From NCBI GenBank assembly GCA_015178975.1, contig WHVD01000040.1, positions 248,001 through 312,000 of the forward strand: a stretch of DNA of 64,000 bases, given 5' to 3'. The notes beneath the pieces are model-generated. The model saw only the letters and a program-made list of their open reading frames with translations. It had not been told where the DNA came from and did no database searches. Positions 45,508 to 57,305 of this stretch are shown in pieces (the stretch's first letter is position 1; each line of letters opens with the position of its first letter). Source of the DNA: Hysterangium stoloniferum (lineage: Eukaryota; Basidiomycota; Agaricomycetes; Hysterangiales; Hysterangiaceae). The position numbers were made by a program, and so were the translations under genes.

Positions 45508-46318
45508 TGTTACGACCAGAATTCCCACCAGACCCTGGGCACTAACTTATATGCACCTGTGCCCTATACGCACCCATTGTCAGTTCACCGGAATTTCCCG
45601 CCAGACTCCATACGTCAGACTTGTCTACATTTGACTTTGTTATGTTGTGTTTCAGTCACCAGAAAACCCACCAGACTCCATCCCTGTCTATGTCTGACCT
45701 CGTCCCACGCATCAGTCACTGGACCCCACTCGTAAAACCCGTCATCCCTCTAACAGAGCCCCATTCCCATTTTAGTCAAATGACCTCCACTCCCGCTCTG
45801 TTTCCCATTATGGTTTATGATTTGTCACAATTTGGACTGTGCTCCATTCTGTCCCATTCCTAACACCAAATTTGGTGTTTACTATTCCCGTTTCATGTTT
45901 TGCTAGTTTTGTTTCATCATTACTGGATTTGGGTATGTCATTCACTCCACGATCTATTTAAACTGGCAGATGTTGTACATACAATCCAGTCAGAAAATCG
46001 GCTTAGATTCCCCCCAGTAATCTAATACATTTTCCACTCTAAAACCCTACTTGGATCACACCGCTCACACTAGTCAGAGCCCACGGGCTCTGGCGCATCT
46101 ATCTCTCTTACCTATCTCGACTCATGACCTCTCGACCCACGACCTCCGACCCACGACCCCTTGACCCATGAACCCCACCTGGACTCCCCGGGATTCCCAT
46201 CTGCCTGTCTGAAATTGGACAACACGATCTCACGAGGGTGCAGCCTATAAGCTGAAGCCAAGTCCTACTGGATAATCTGCAGGTTTCTCCGGAAACCTGC
46301 CGTGTATGTACCCTAACA
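45508..46318 (+). mobile_element. Solo LTR, 0.8-kb family (copy 3), inside the gypsy element
   Basis: 811 bp from TGTTACGACC to CCCTAACA, with perfect target duplication GCCAG at 45503-45507 and 46319-46323. Closely related to 38891-39710. The TATA position reads CTATTTAAACTGGCAG, and the conserved LTR box is at 46236-46270. Partly CpG-decayed. Confidence 0.9.
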
Positions 46319-49025
46319 GCCAGAGGAAATAGTCTCACTTAAAAATATGAGGACTTTTCTATAAAATTTTGTATATTAAATAAATTGTGACTATCCTTCA
46401 ATGTTTGAAAAGCAGTATGACATTTATCATCAAAAACCCATGGGTTTGTCTTGCAGGTGAGACAAGTGAGAGGTATCATAATATCCAAATAGTTCTGAAT
46501 AAATTGTTAGTAGAAATTCACAAAGCCTAGGAAAGATTGAATATCCTGAACTTTCCAGGGTTTGGGCCGATCACAAACAACTTGAACTTTGACTTCATCC
46601 ATGCAAAGACTGTCAGGTTCTATAATGAAACCCAAATATTCAATACAATCCATGTCAAAGAAACATTTTTTCCCATTAGCAAAAAGGCCATTTTCACAGA
46701 GTCTTTGGAAAACTTCATGGACTTGTCCATTGTGGAGTGTGGGATCTTTGGAAAATACCAAAATGTTGAAAAGCAGCAGGAGTGTTGGTAAGGCCAAAGG
46801 GCCAAGTGATAGGCATGTTTACAGTCTATTTTGGTGTAACTCCAGGCTTTATGTGGGGCATTGAATATATTTGTAATGAGTGGGAGCAGATATTTGTCTT
46901 TCTGTGTTATGGGATTGAGGCCTCAGCAATCAACACAGAGGCAAAGGGATCCATACTTCTTTTTAACAAAAAGGACAGTAGCTCCAAATGGAGACTTAGA
47001 GGGTCAGATAAAACCTATCAACAAATATTCATCCAGGAACTCTCAGATATGTAGCTGAAAGTTCCAATTGGGATAATGGATGGATAGGTCCTAGGGGAGG
47101 TTTGAACCAGGCTCAATATTGTTTTTTTTTTTTAAGTCGTAAGGCCTATGAGGTGCAAGCCAGTCAGCTTTCTGCTTACTGAAGATATCCATGAAATTGT
47201 AATATTTTTTAGAGACTCCTTCCAGGTCAGTATTTAGCTTGGATAATTCTGGAGTGGCAAAACATTCAGATGCTTCATCAGCTTGTAAGTTGATCAAAAA
47301 ACATTGGGAACTGTCCAATTGCTGCAGGAGGAATGGCATGCTAGGAATCCAGAAAGTTATACTGCCCAATACCCAGTCAATCACTGGATTGTGTCAGGTG
47401 AGCCAGTTGTATCCTAGAATGACCAAACAGGTAGAGTCCAACCATGTTATGAAACACATAGCCATCTGAGATGTTCCACATGGGAACTGGATAGGCAGGT
47501 TACAAGCTTGAATAATAGCTGTATTGCTGGTGCCATCAAATAATCCCAAGGAAATTCCAGGTACAGATTGGAGTTTCAGATTATGTTGTGTGGCAAAATT
47601 TGTATCTACAAAACAGTGTGTAGAGCTGGAATCTATAAGAGCTCAGAAGACTAAATTTCCAAGAAGGTCAGAAATGACTTTTACAGAAAATGAGTCCAGA
47701 TTAAAAAGAGCAGAAGTGTTGAAATGGACAATCTTAGAAGCATGGGGAGAGTCAAAACAATCCTCTGTCTGTGCAGAATCCAGAGGGTTGCTTATTCTTT
47801 TTTTCTACTCCCTGGCAGGTTTTTCCTTTGATGTAGTTGTTGTAGAGGTAGCTGCTGCACAAGCCTTGGAAGAGTTTGCCTTGACAGTGCATTCAGAAAC
47901 TTTGTGTCCACCTTTTCCACAGAATAGGCAGAGGTCATTATCCATGTGTCACTGTTTCTCCTTGGGTGTTAGTTTACCATTGGAGCCTAACAATTGAGAT
48001 GTCAGATTTTTAAAAGTTGACTGTTTGCCCTTGTTGTTATTCACAGACTTCTTGTCATTCTTCTGGTGAGGATTTGATTTTCTGGCATTATTATTGCCAG
48101 AGTTGTTGCCAGAGTTGTCACCAGAAGACTTTCTGTTCAACACCTTGTTGTTTTGAGAATGTTCCACCAGATTTTCTTGGGAAATTTCCACATGAAACAT
48201 TCCCAATAGCAGGTATTGGATTTCTGAGCATTCATCTGCATGAGTTGGAGAGTTTTGGGCTTTCCTTCTTTGTAGATATTGTCTTGTAGGTGAGACAGAA
48301 GACCCATATAAACATAGTGTCTGAGGGTGGAATCATCCCAACCACAGCACACAGTGAGGGTATTAAACTTGATGAGATATTCACAAACTCATTGAGTGTC
48401 CTTTATCTTGAGTGTCATAAGTTTGTTTTCTGCATCACTGGATTGATCATAAGGTCTGAAATTAGTTTCCAGTTCTTCAACAAACATCCCAATCATTGAG
48501 TGAAGTGGGTATTTTGTTAGTTAATCTGGAAAGTCCCAGTTCAAACCATTCCTAAGCAGTACTTGAGGTAGGAGAGTATGAAGTTGACTTTTGACTGTCA
48601 GTTTTGAATGCAGAAGGTCAATCACAGAAACTAAAATGACATTGCAGAAGGAGACTCTTCAATTTCTTCAGATCTTTATGGACTCTTTGACAATTGTTCA
48701 AGATAGTTCTTTGGATTTGTTGGCAGATTTCAAATATTCCAAAGAATTTCCAAGAGAGAAAGCAACATAGTCTGGTCTTCAGGGAGTGCAGGTTGTTCTG
48801 GAGGTTTGGCCAGAGAATCTAGATTTTCCTCAAGTTCCTCAGAATCTTCCAGTGCATCAGGCATTTCAATGACAGAGGCTGATGTGGATGGCTGAATAGG
48901 CTGAACTGGAAGGTCAGGCTGAGTGGTGTAGAGTTGTAAAGGGGACTAGAGTAGACATGGTCCTTCAGGAGCTTTACACTTGGGGGCCCATGATAAGCAA
49001 GTTGCAGGTTTGAGATCTAAAATAC

Positions 49026-49402
49026 TGTTAAGTTTTGTTCTGGAGGCTTATTTTGGAACCTAATGCAAAATAACTGGAGAATTTGGGTACTTCCAGGTAG
49101 GGTCAGGACTTGGCTTCAGTTTATGTGCTGCACCCCTATGAAAATGCTCAGAGTGTCCTTAATTTCAGAAGGTTGATTTTACACTGGAGACTTTACAGAT
49201 ATTCAGAGTTCTGAAGAGTTCTGAATATTGAGCATACAGAAAGAGAAGAGGAATAAGCTAACTAAGTTGAATGAATACTTGTCAGCAGACAACTTACCAA
49301 ATACAGAACAAGGATCAAAGTTTGGAATGTCCAGGAACTAGTAAAGTTCTGGAGGCAAGAATTATATTAGAAGATTGAACTATCCAGGAATAAATTATAA
49401 CA
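49026..49402 (-). repeat. 5' LTR of the gypsy element
   Basis: 377 bp matching the other LTR of the element (518 bp), TGTTAAGTTT...TATAACA in plus orientation, with the LTR box at 49104-49135 on the minus strand. Confidence 0.82.
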
Positions 49403-49407
49403 GCTCA

Positions 49408-52400
49408 TAAGAATCATAAGCAAAGATAAATATAATTTCCATTTTACCTGTCCCATAAGAGGCAAATAGATAGGGTAATTACAAGAAAACCATACTAGTT
49501 ATATACACCATGAGAAAAATAGCCATGTGGTAACAAAGGATTAAGCTAAAATCAAAAGAACAATGGGGTGGCAAATTGCTGGTGTAGCACCTTGTGCATG
49601 CTCACACAGCCCTATATTCTAGCACACTCCCTTGACCAAAACAAGGTGCCCAAAGAACTCCCTGAAATCTTCCAATTAAAAGCGATAGAAAAGAAAAATT
49701 TACTCCCTCAACCAAATAAGTCTTTGGTCTTCTATTTTCCAGCTCTGGAATGCAGGCATTGATGAACAGCAGCAAATCAAAACAAACTGAGAGTTGTGGA
49801 GGAGGGAAGGTTCAACCTGTGTGAATGAGCTCCAACCAGGATGAAATGATAAGTGAAAACCATCATGATAACTTGGTAGTGGTGGGAAATTGAATATGGT
49901 GTGACAAGTAACCCAGAATATAACAATGAGTGAAACATGCAAAGACAAGTAGAAAACCCAGTGATCGTGAAAAAAAATGTGATGGAAATGTTGGAGGAAT
50001 GGGCAATGGTGAAACACAGCAGCGTCGGTGGAAAGATATGGCGGCAGTGAAAAATGTAGCAGTAATGGGAAAAATGCAGCGGCAACAACAGCAAGTGAAT
50101 TGGCATGGAAATGGTGACGGCGATGGTGTGTGAAAATTCGGGGGCAACAGTCAAAGGGCATGGGCATCAAATTTCGACATCGACAGGAAACTGCGGGTAT
50201 ATACACCAGCACAGAAATCCTCCGCATTCAAAATCCCCGAAATTTCCCTAAACAATTTGAGATTGGCCACTGTCATTGCTAAAGGACCAAGGTGTGATAG
50301 TGTACAAATAAAGTGTAATATACATTTCAACCTTTCCTAACATTCTTGAATAAAATTGGCGGCATTCTGATGTATGTGCACAGTAGTAATCTTAGAAGTT
50401 ACAAGATGTCTATTTGCACCAAGACTAGATACAGAGACCTTTGAATAGTGCCCTAATTTGCACTTCTTGCCCATGAAATGGTTGGAAAGTAAGGCCCAGG
50501 AATGAAATGGCGGCAGGTGGGGAACAGGCAAGGACACATTATGTCAGCTATGTACAGCTGTGTATGTGACAATTTGGGGTCACGCGTGGAGCATTGCAAG
50601 CGAAGGGTGTGTTTTGATCTGACTCGTCTAGCTGCGGGAAGTGCAAGACCATCAGCAGGCTGCGGCAAATTAACTTATGCTTTCTACTTAGGTCGGAGCT
50701 CAGGGGGCCATGCGGCAAGCTAATTAGGTTGCAAAGAAGACACACAGTAATAAGATTAGCAGCCTTCACGGTCGCCTCCGTGGAGCCACCGGCTTTACGA
50801 ACCAACCATATTCAGTCTTTCCCATTTTTGCTGGGAAATTCCTATTTCCCGTGCGGCACTGCCATCGGAATAAGGCTCCAGCCGTGTGTGTAGCTAAATA
50901 GAATAAACAGACGGAAGCTACATTGTTTCGCAACGTATTTGTTTTACCGACAGTCCTTCGCAAGGACCTGAATTTTTGACTCAAGCCTTCTGTCAACTTG
51001 AAGCCTGATGTAGCCACAGGGGTAAAAAAAAATTCCTTGAGTTTTGTGCGGCTGTTCTTTCTTCGACGGAATTCTAAAGAACGTGTCATTTTCCGACCAC
51101 CATCTTGATTCTATTTACTATAACATAGCCCCTAGGCCAGATTTTTTTGGCACAGCACCTTCCGCCAGATTCCTTGGCTTCTCTGGTGATAAACATACAC
51201 GGAGCCCATGTTTCCCGATAATATGTATCAAATATATGCACAGCCCATAATCTGTGCATTAGTACCGTCATCGGATTCTACATAGCCATAAGATCAGAAT
51301 AAATTGCAATGGTTCCCCGGAATGTAGCCTCTTTTCTATATTCTTGGCGCTTCACTTAAACTTTCCTTGGACACGATGAATTACGCTTGTTTCTAGAACA
51401 TAGGAAATGAAAAATGACGTGCAAAAGTAGCATAACAGAATACTGAAATTATTAGTCCATTAATCAACACCTCGTGAGATGGGATCCTTGTTCAAACTGC
51501 ATTCATCCATGACGCCGAAGTTGTAGTGCTTATCACATAATATAACTGACCATATTCTTTTATTTTAAAGTTCCATTGCAATCGCAATACAAGAGATATG
51601 CTGTCCGACCAGGAGGTACATGCCATAATCAATGAGGTTGGTGCACCTTGGTCAGTAGCATGCCAGATTCTGGTTCCTTTACTAGATAGTAGGAGGGATA
51701 TACTGGTGCTGTAGTGTCGTGTTCAGAAATGCTGTTTTCCGTTGCCAATAAGCCGTTATTGATGTGATCTGTACATGGTCTCCCTTTTAATAATGCATTC
51801 CGTAGACTTAAATTGTCGGTTCTAGAAAATGTGGCTCGTGGCTGTCGCATGTCCAGACACGTGAAGCAATTCTATTGTCATTTGCAGGTCATTCTATCGC
51901 ACCGTGCGGCCGGAGAAGATTTAAGAACTAATGATACAAAGCATCAATGAATAATAGAGAGGATCCAGTGGAACTATAGACATACAGGGAAATTTCCGTA
52001 CAGGCCGTGAGATCGGAGGGGAATTGGTTCCATCCATGTATGTAAAAGAAGTGCTCCAGGAGCTGTACACACGTAACCATTTGAGTTAGAGAGCGTTGCT
52101 TCTGTGATACTTAATAGTTCCAAATTGATTAGGGACTTTGAAAAGATCAAGGTCGGCTATATAGGCTACTTACACCCCATATAGTAGTTACAATAGTCTA
52201 CTTGCAATAGGACCTTCATTTCTTCCCACGGTTCCCACCTGGCACACTTGGCTGTGCTTGACATTGACTATAACTTATTGCATACGGGAAGATTCTGCAG
52301 TACATCCACTTGCAACGACGCTGAGGTATGGCAACGACAGGTTCCTCGTTCTCCCCACCAAACTTTTCACTCTGCAAAACTACGCCTAGTGGGAGTCCGC

Positions 52401-52599
52401 GCTACACTAGGACAAGGGTGTAGGTCGATTTTTGGAACTTGACTCCTTTGACGACTGCTCACTGCATACCCTGTAAGACAAACTCAATTACCAAGGTTCC
52501 TCTCTCCCGCGGTGGCCGTCACGAAGCTCCATGCGACTGATACGGAGAAGGACGTTTACGGGTACCTATCTCTTTCATTGAAGTGGATACAGTGATTTA
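49408..52599. other. Transition from transposon block to host sequence, no gene assigned
   Basis: CpG-poor up to about 49950, then a purine-rich stretch (49960-50150) with GCGGCA and GCAGCG-like units that gives long but low-complexity frames on the minus strand. From 50200 on the composition is ordinary. Frames at 50766-51089 and 51044-51250 match no family I know. The last part may contain N-terminal exons of the next gene. Confidence 0.35.
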
Positions 52600-54214
52600 A
52601 CCCACATCTCGTAATCAGTAAAGATGCCCTTGCTGGATTTGGATGGGTCGGACACGTCCAGCCAGAAGGCCAGAAGTATTATCATAATCTGATCCATCAC
52701 ACCGTCACAGATGCGAATCTTAGTGATCAGCGCATTCTCGCCAAGATCACATTGTGGATTACGCGTTTTGAAAGCTGTGCACAAGCAAACGCGGTGCTTC
52801 TTCCATCGAACTACGACCTTGTCTTGGAGTTATCTTCGCATGATGAAGAAGGCAGATATTATATCAGTGACTATGATAGTCAAACAATACTATACCTTGA
52901 TGGTGTTACGACGTCTGATATTGGATTGGTGGATGTTTGTAGTGAGGATCACCTCAGTACGCCCCATTATAGAATGTTTCTTCTGTTGACTTAAATATTA
53001 CATAGAACTTCAGCTTACCTATGAATATTGGGGGCATGTTTGCAACTTTCCTAACCATAGGGAACTGCCCGCCAGAGCCCAAAGTTTGATAACAAATATG
53101 CTGAGTCATGCTTGGGCAGGTATGTACCACTGAATTCTGACTGACTCATGAGACAATAATGGCACATTAGACAACCTGACTTCGCTGGCATCAACGGCGC
53201 CATATAGCGCTGAACAATGCAAAGACTTCCTCAGCAATATAGAAAAGTATTCAAATGAACCTGGTCAAGAGAGCTACCGCACCTGGATTGTGGCGCGTCT
53301 CCTTAACGAATTTCGTATGTGGTGATAAATTTCTAAACCCTATGTTCTTGATATTGAATATGCTCTCCCCCATATTAGTGAAGGCCCGTTTTATCAATTA
53401 CTACGGGGAAACCGGCGGTGCCCGACTCATGAAAATACAGAACATGAGCGGCGGCAGTTTCTATACAGAGCCTTCCAGGCTATTCAATGTGATCTCTAAG
53501 TTATTGTTCAACCAACCCAAGCGGGAGTTGACCGAATTTCACAATGTTTGGATTGATGGAGTCATCTTGGATCGAGATTGGAAGGCATGGAATAATCAAC
53601 ATTTGGAGGAGTGGCGGGGTGCAATATTCATGGTATGTACAGCGTTCTCTAACAAGAGCGAGAAATATAATACACACTGATAGGGCTGCTTCATCCTTCT
53701 GTAAGTAACAATTCGTTGGGGAGTGCTATGCAAATGCTCATATTACGATCAGCACAAGCAGTGTGCTTACTCTCAAATCACACATCCAACCCACCTCCTT
53801 GGTTGTCTCTGTCTCCCAACTCGGGCTAGCCACATCCCAGCTTTTCTCACTTTGTGCCGCCGGATTGGCAGTGACATGCATTCTCTCTCATGCCAAGTAT
53901 CGGACTGGATCTGCAACAGATACTGTAGGCCCACCCCAAATTATTGAATGGACTATTCACGCTCATTGATACTTTAGATTTCTTACATGACGAAGCATTA
54001 TAACAGAACTAATAGTCTAGAGCCACTAGCTATTGTTCTCGGTTTACCTTTCAGTTTCATGCTGTGGTCGATCGTTGGGCTAGGTATAGCTTTAGTGGCA
54101 TTAGGAATCGAAACTGTCGGTATAGCTACGTGGACCGCGATCGTTACTGGTGTGGCACCCATGTCATGTCTGGCCAGCATTATATACTGGGCAGTCTCCG
54201 TCATCACTATGTGA
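52600..54214 (+). CDS. Basidiomycete multi-pass membrane protein (unnamed family), 5' end uncertain
   Basis: Exons read in order: GFGWVGHVQPEGQKYYHN, then LPSNYDLVLELSSHDEEGRYYISDYD. After an in-phase intron at GTACGC...ACATAG comes TYEYWGHVCNFPNHRELP. Later exons give SLASTAPYSAEQCKDFLSNI, RFINYYGETGGARLMKIQ, a WIDG...W...LEEWR segment, hydrophobic helices near 53790-53880, and C-terminal helices (LEPLAIVLGLPFSFMLWSIVGLGIALVAL), with the stop at 54212-54214. The HPEG-x-YF, ELVLEL, YYxxD, YWxH and EPLAIVxxLP series is one I know from many uncharacterised Agaricomycete proteins, some with a WW-like N-terminus. No enzyme motif is seen. The frames are clean, so the gene appears functional. Its start lies at or upstream of about 52600 and I could not fix it. 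Confidence 0.6.
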
Positions 54215-55708
54215 TCATGTGATGGGCATAGAAGACCCCCTCGCATACTTGGCTATTGAAGAAGTTAGTCTCAAACGTGTGTCGAATATCGAAACTTTTA
54301 TCCTTGCCACATCTATGCAACGAAATTTTCTACGACAACAATGATTTTACGAATTAAAAATAAATAAAAAACAATTAACCTCGGGAAGAGCTAGAGATGC
54401 CTCAGAAGGCGTCACGCCAGAGGGTATTATCACATTGCCAGCAAATATGGAAGCGCCAATGGTCCACTAACCACACGGCATATATCCAAGGTAGCTGATC
54501 ATGACTAAGAAGGATAACTGTCAATGCCTAGGCGACAATCTCCAGGACAATTTCCCATTCCAATCGCATGTCAAAATGAGTGGGAATGGTTGGGAGGCTG
54601 CGGCCACGTGTAATGAATCCCGTTAATCCTAGCGTATGTATTACTGTCCGTCACGTTGGCATTCTGACATGGCAACCAAGTAGAGCCAGTTGTTGTTAAT
54701 ATCTTACCTTGTCTTAGAATAACCAAAAGTCATCACATGCATTGAGAAATTGAGATCATGAGACAACACAAGAACATTCGGTCATTCATTATTAACCATA
54801 AAATGAAAGTGAAACACTGAGTAAAGACTACTTTCGTTGCAAAATTATCTTTTATGATATTCCTAATAGTGAAAATAGCTCTATGGAGCCATAAAAACTA
54901 TACAGAGGGAAGATGTCCTTCCCAGACAGATTCCAGATGCTACGAGCTTCGGTTTCAAGTTGCACGACAGCCGTGCCTGTTCGAGAATTCATTCAAACTT
55001 CCTGCCGGATGCTGCACAGCGAGAGGGAAGAACCGCGAGACCGAGATAAACAGATCTCTGAGGTAGCTACTAAATGCGATGAACTTATCTTTGGGTGGCG
55101 AATCGTGGCTGTGACCATCAAATATCAAGCACAAAGTTGATGATCTGGCTTCTCAGATTTTGGCTACAAAACGGATATGGCTGGTAAGCAGAACTACTAC
55201 CGAGGATACTATAAGACACTATAAATGCCCCTTAATGACAACATATAAGTTACGTAACGCATTAATAAAAGATAGTTCCTTGCCCTGAAAGTCGCCTAAG
55301 GTGTGCTTCGAGACATCAACAGACAACTTCCGTCGGAAATATGGGCCATGAGATTGAGAAAACCCTCTCAAAGTGTTGAAATAAAATATAGAAGCTCCGA
55401 ATGAACTATAAGAGCAGTGTATAAATTCCGTTTGTGCGTATATCTTGTAGTAAGATTAGGCAAACGAATGAGTAGATACATGAACACTAGGCTACTTATA
55501 TATGTCTGCTAAACAATAGAATATCAAATGGGGCAACAAAAGGGATTGAACAATGGGAGTAAAGAAACAAAGAACAAAGAACAAAAGGAATATGTGTTAC
55601 GAACTTATGTAACGCTCGTATTCCAACACAAAGGTGATGGGACGGGTTTCTAAACTGAATGTTGGAGAAAAAAGGGGGGACTTGGTTGTGATCTACCTCA
55701 CAGACCTT
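54215..55708. other. Intergenic region, nothing identified
   Basis: Ordinary AT-leaning sequence with short frames only. A simple AAGAACAAAG-type run lies at about 55563-55590, just beyond the tRNA-like gene's 3' side. Confidence 0.4.
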
Positions 55709-55731
55709 CTGTTAAAAGTGTAGATAATGAA

Positions 55732-55803
55732 TGGCCAGACTGGGGATTGAACCCAGGGCTTCTGCATATATAGCAGGGGTGTTAACCATTACACCACCTG
55801 ACC
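55732..55803 (-). tRNA. tRNA-like gene, 72 nt, anticodon by position UAU (Ile?)
   Basis: The minus strand folds as a cloverleaf: acceptor GGTCAGG / TCTGGCC with discriminator A, D-arm GTGT/ACAC, anticodon stem CCTGC/GCAGA (one mismatch) around loop TATATAT, and T-arm CTGGG-TTCAATC-CCCAG. The A-box and B-box (GGTTCAATCC) promoters are present. A TTTT terminator lies about 13 nt downstream (55713-55716). The anticodon by position is TAT, but base 33 is A instead of the near-universal T. It may therefore be a pseudogene, or the anticodon may be misplaced. No intron is evident. Confidence 0.7.
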
Positions 55804-55991
55804 CTGGGAAGCACTGCTAGCATTACTCAATCTAACACACTCCCTTAATGCTAGCACTCAACTATACTATAAGCAGATATAGGTCCTCTCTGGCTCTTTT
55901 GTCCAGACTTGTCCACTATACCACACACAAATATAGCTGTTCACTCTACACACAGGAACCATGCCCTATAGCACACAGCGGGGCCCATAAC

Positions 55992-56075
55992 CTGTTAAAA
56001 GTGTAGATAATGAATGGCCAGACTGGGGATTGAACCCAGGGCTTCTGCATATATAGCAGGGGTGTTAACCATTAC
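55992..56075 (-). pseudogene. Truncated second copy of the tRNA-like gene with its trailer
   Basis: 84 bp identical in content to 55709-55792: the tRNA body without its first 11 nt, plus the 3' trailer and TTTT terminator. It lacks the 5' acceptor strand, so it cannot form a tRNA. The reading frame starting MARLGIEPRASAYIAG over it is an artefact of tRNA sequence. Confidence 0.75.
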
Positions 56076-56084
56076 CTTCCTGAC

Positions 56085-57305
56085 ACAAAAAATAGACCAA
56101 TGGAATGAATGTTACCTTCCACGTTATGCACTGTCGAATGAAGTGGGATTAATACAGGTAGTATGGTTAAATTCAACCAAAATACCGCGATTTCCTTCTC
56201 CATTACTGGGGTTGATCAGCGTGCTCTTGGATTCGCTTGATCCGTGCAGCATTTCATCGATATCGTGGCTCTTGCGATTGGCTGTATGAAATCTTAGAAA
56301 AGGAGTGGGAGGGAATCGGACGGCCCTCTAGTGTGGATGATATATATTTGCTTTCCACCGAGGGAACCTGTATAATGTTTTGAATATGTGCCATGTCAGA
56401 CTTAGTCCCTTCAAGCTCAATATGTGGTGAAAGAGTACCGCCCCCACTCCTAAGTATCGCGTTGGGAAGCCAATTGTTTTCAATCAGGAAACCACCATCT
56501 GCCCCTCTCGATGAGTCGATCAAACGGTGCTGTGTTGTCCGACGATACACCTGCTGGAATGAAATGTTCCTAAAGATATCGATACCTAACGGTTTTTGAA
56601 CCACCCATGGTATTCTGTAGGTCCCTTGATTTTGTCTTCTTATTCGCACAGTTGCCGAGGCTCAAATTCTCAATCTTAGGATATTTTCTGAAATTCGTGG
56701 AAAATATAAGTTTGCCTGAGGATGCCCAAACCTTTGCAAATGCGTCACAAATATAACATATTCTAAAGAGCTTGGCCAGAGCATTTTTCCGAAAGCCTTG
56801 GGTGTACTATCAATGCCGGAATCTGTATGACACATGTGATGTTCAAGTCCACAACTGGCAGGGGACAGAGGGATTTTTCACTGGATAAAGGGTCCACACT
56901 ACATATTCAGCATCGAGAATGTACGAAAAAAATTATATAGTTCAATTTGGAGATTCCCTCAAAATCCTTCACAATATATAAAATTTCCTCCCCATTTTCA
57001 AAGATTTAAACATTGAATTCCGAAAAGCTGTATATTTTCTACAAATTTCAGAGAATATTCCGAGACCGAGAATTTGAAACTTAGCGCTATAAGATATTTA
57101 CCGATCTTCGCAAGATATAATAAAATGCGTCTTTACGAATATATTCCGCTGAGTCGGAATTGATCATAAATACAGGAGGTTAGAATCCATAAACGAGCTG
57201 CGGCAATTCAGTCACGCAAACTCTGATCTCACTTGAAATATATCATCTAAAAATAAGCGCTACCCAAGCCACTATATCGACTACTAGATCGCAAATTCGC
57301 CAAAC
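56085..57305. other. Intergenic region with an unrecognised minus-strand frame
   Basis: A frame of 131 codons on the minus strand (56649-56254) opens on GTG, has no ATG at its start and resembles nothing known to me. The remainder is AT-rich, and the last 100 bp is the upstream region of the NmrA-like gene. Confidence 0.35.

Larger units (their letters stand above)
40979..49402 (-). mobile_element. Ty3/gypsy chromovirus, both LTRs present, decayed, with two nested solo LTRs
   Basis: LTRs at 40979-41496 and 49026-49402 lie in the same orientation, and the perfect target duplication GCTCA is at 40974-40978 and 49403-49407. On the minus strand, right to left: Gag with an Asn/Lys-rich basic tail (about 48200-47950), a protease region (about 47700-47100), reverse transcriptase (about 46800-46500, ENGLFANGKKCFFD and QSFLGFVNFY), integrase (about 44050-43280, TSGYHPN and NATTGISPF) and a chromodomain near 42950-42830. 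A polypurine tract lies next to 41497. More than ten breaks are apparent, and CpG is almost gone. The LTRs have diverged visibly, so the insertion is old. Confidence 0.88.

Noticed and set aside
49700-50227. A 175-codon minus-strand frame rich in His, Phe and Cys
   Set aside because: Low-complexity antisense of a purine-rich tract, with no homologous pattern recognised.
56014-56289. Open frame starting MARLGIEPRASAYIAG
   Set aside because: It is the antisense translation of tRNA-like sequence, a well-known false protein.
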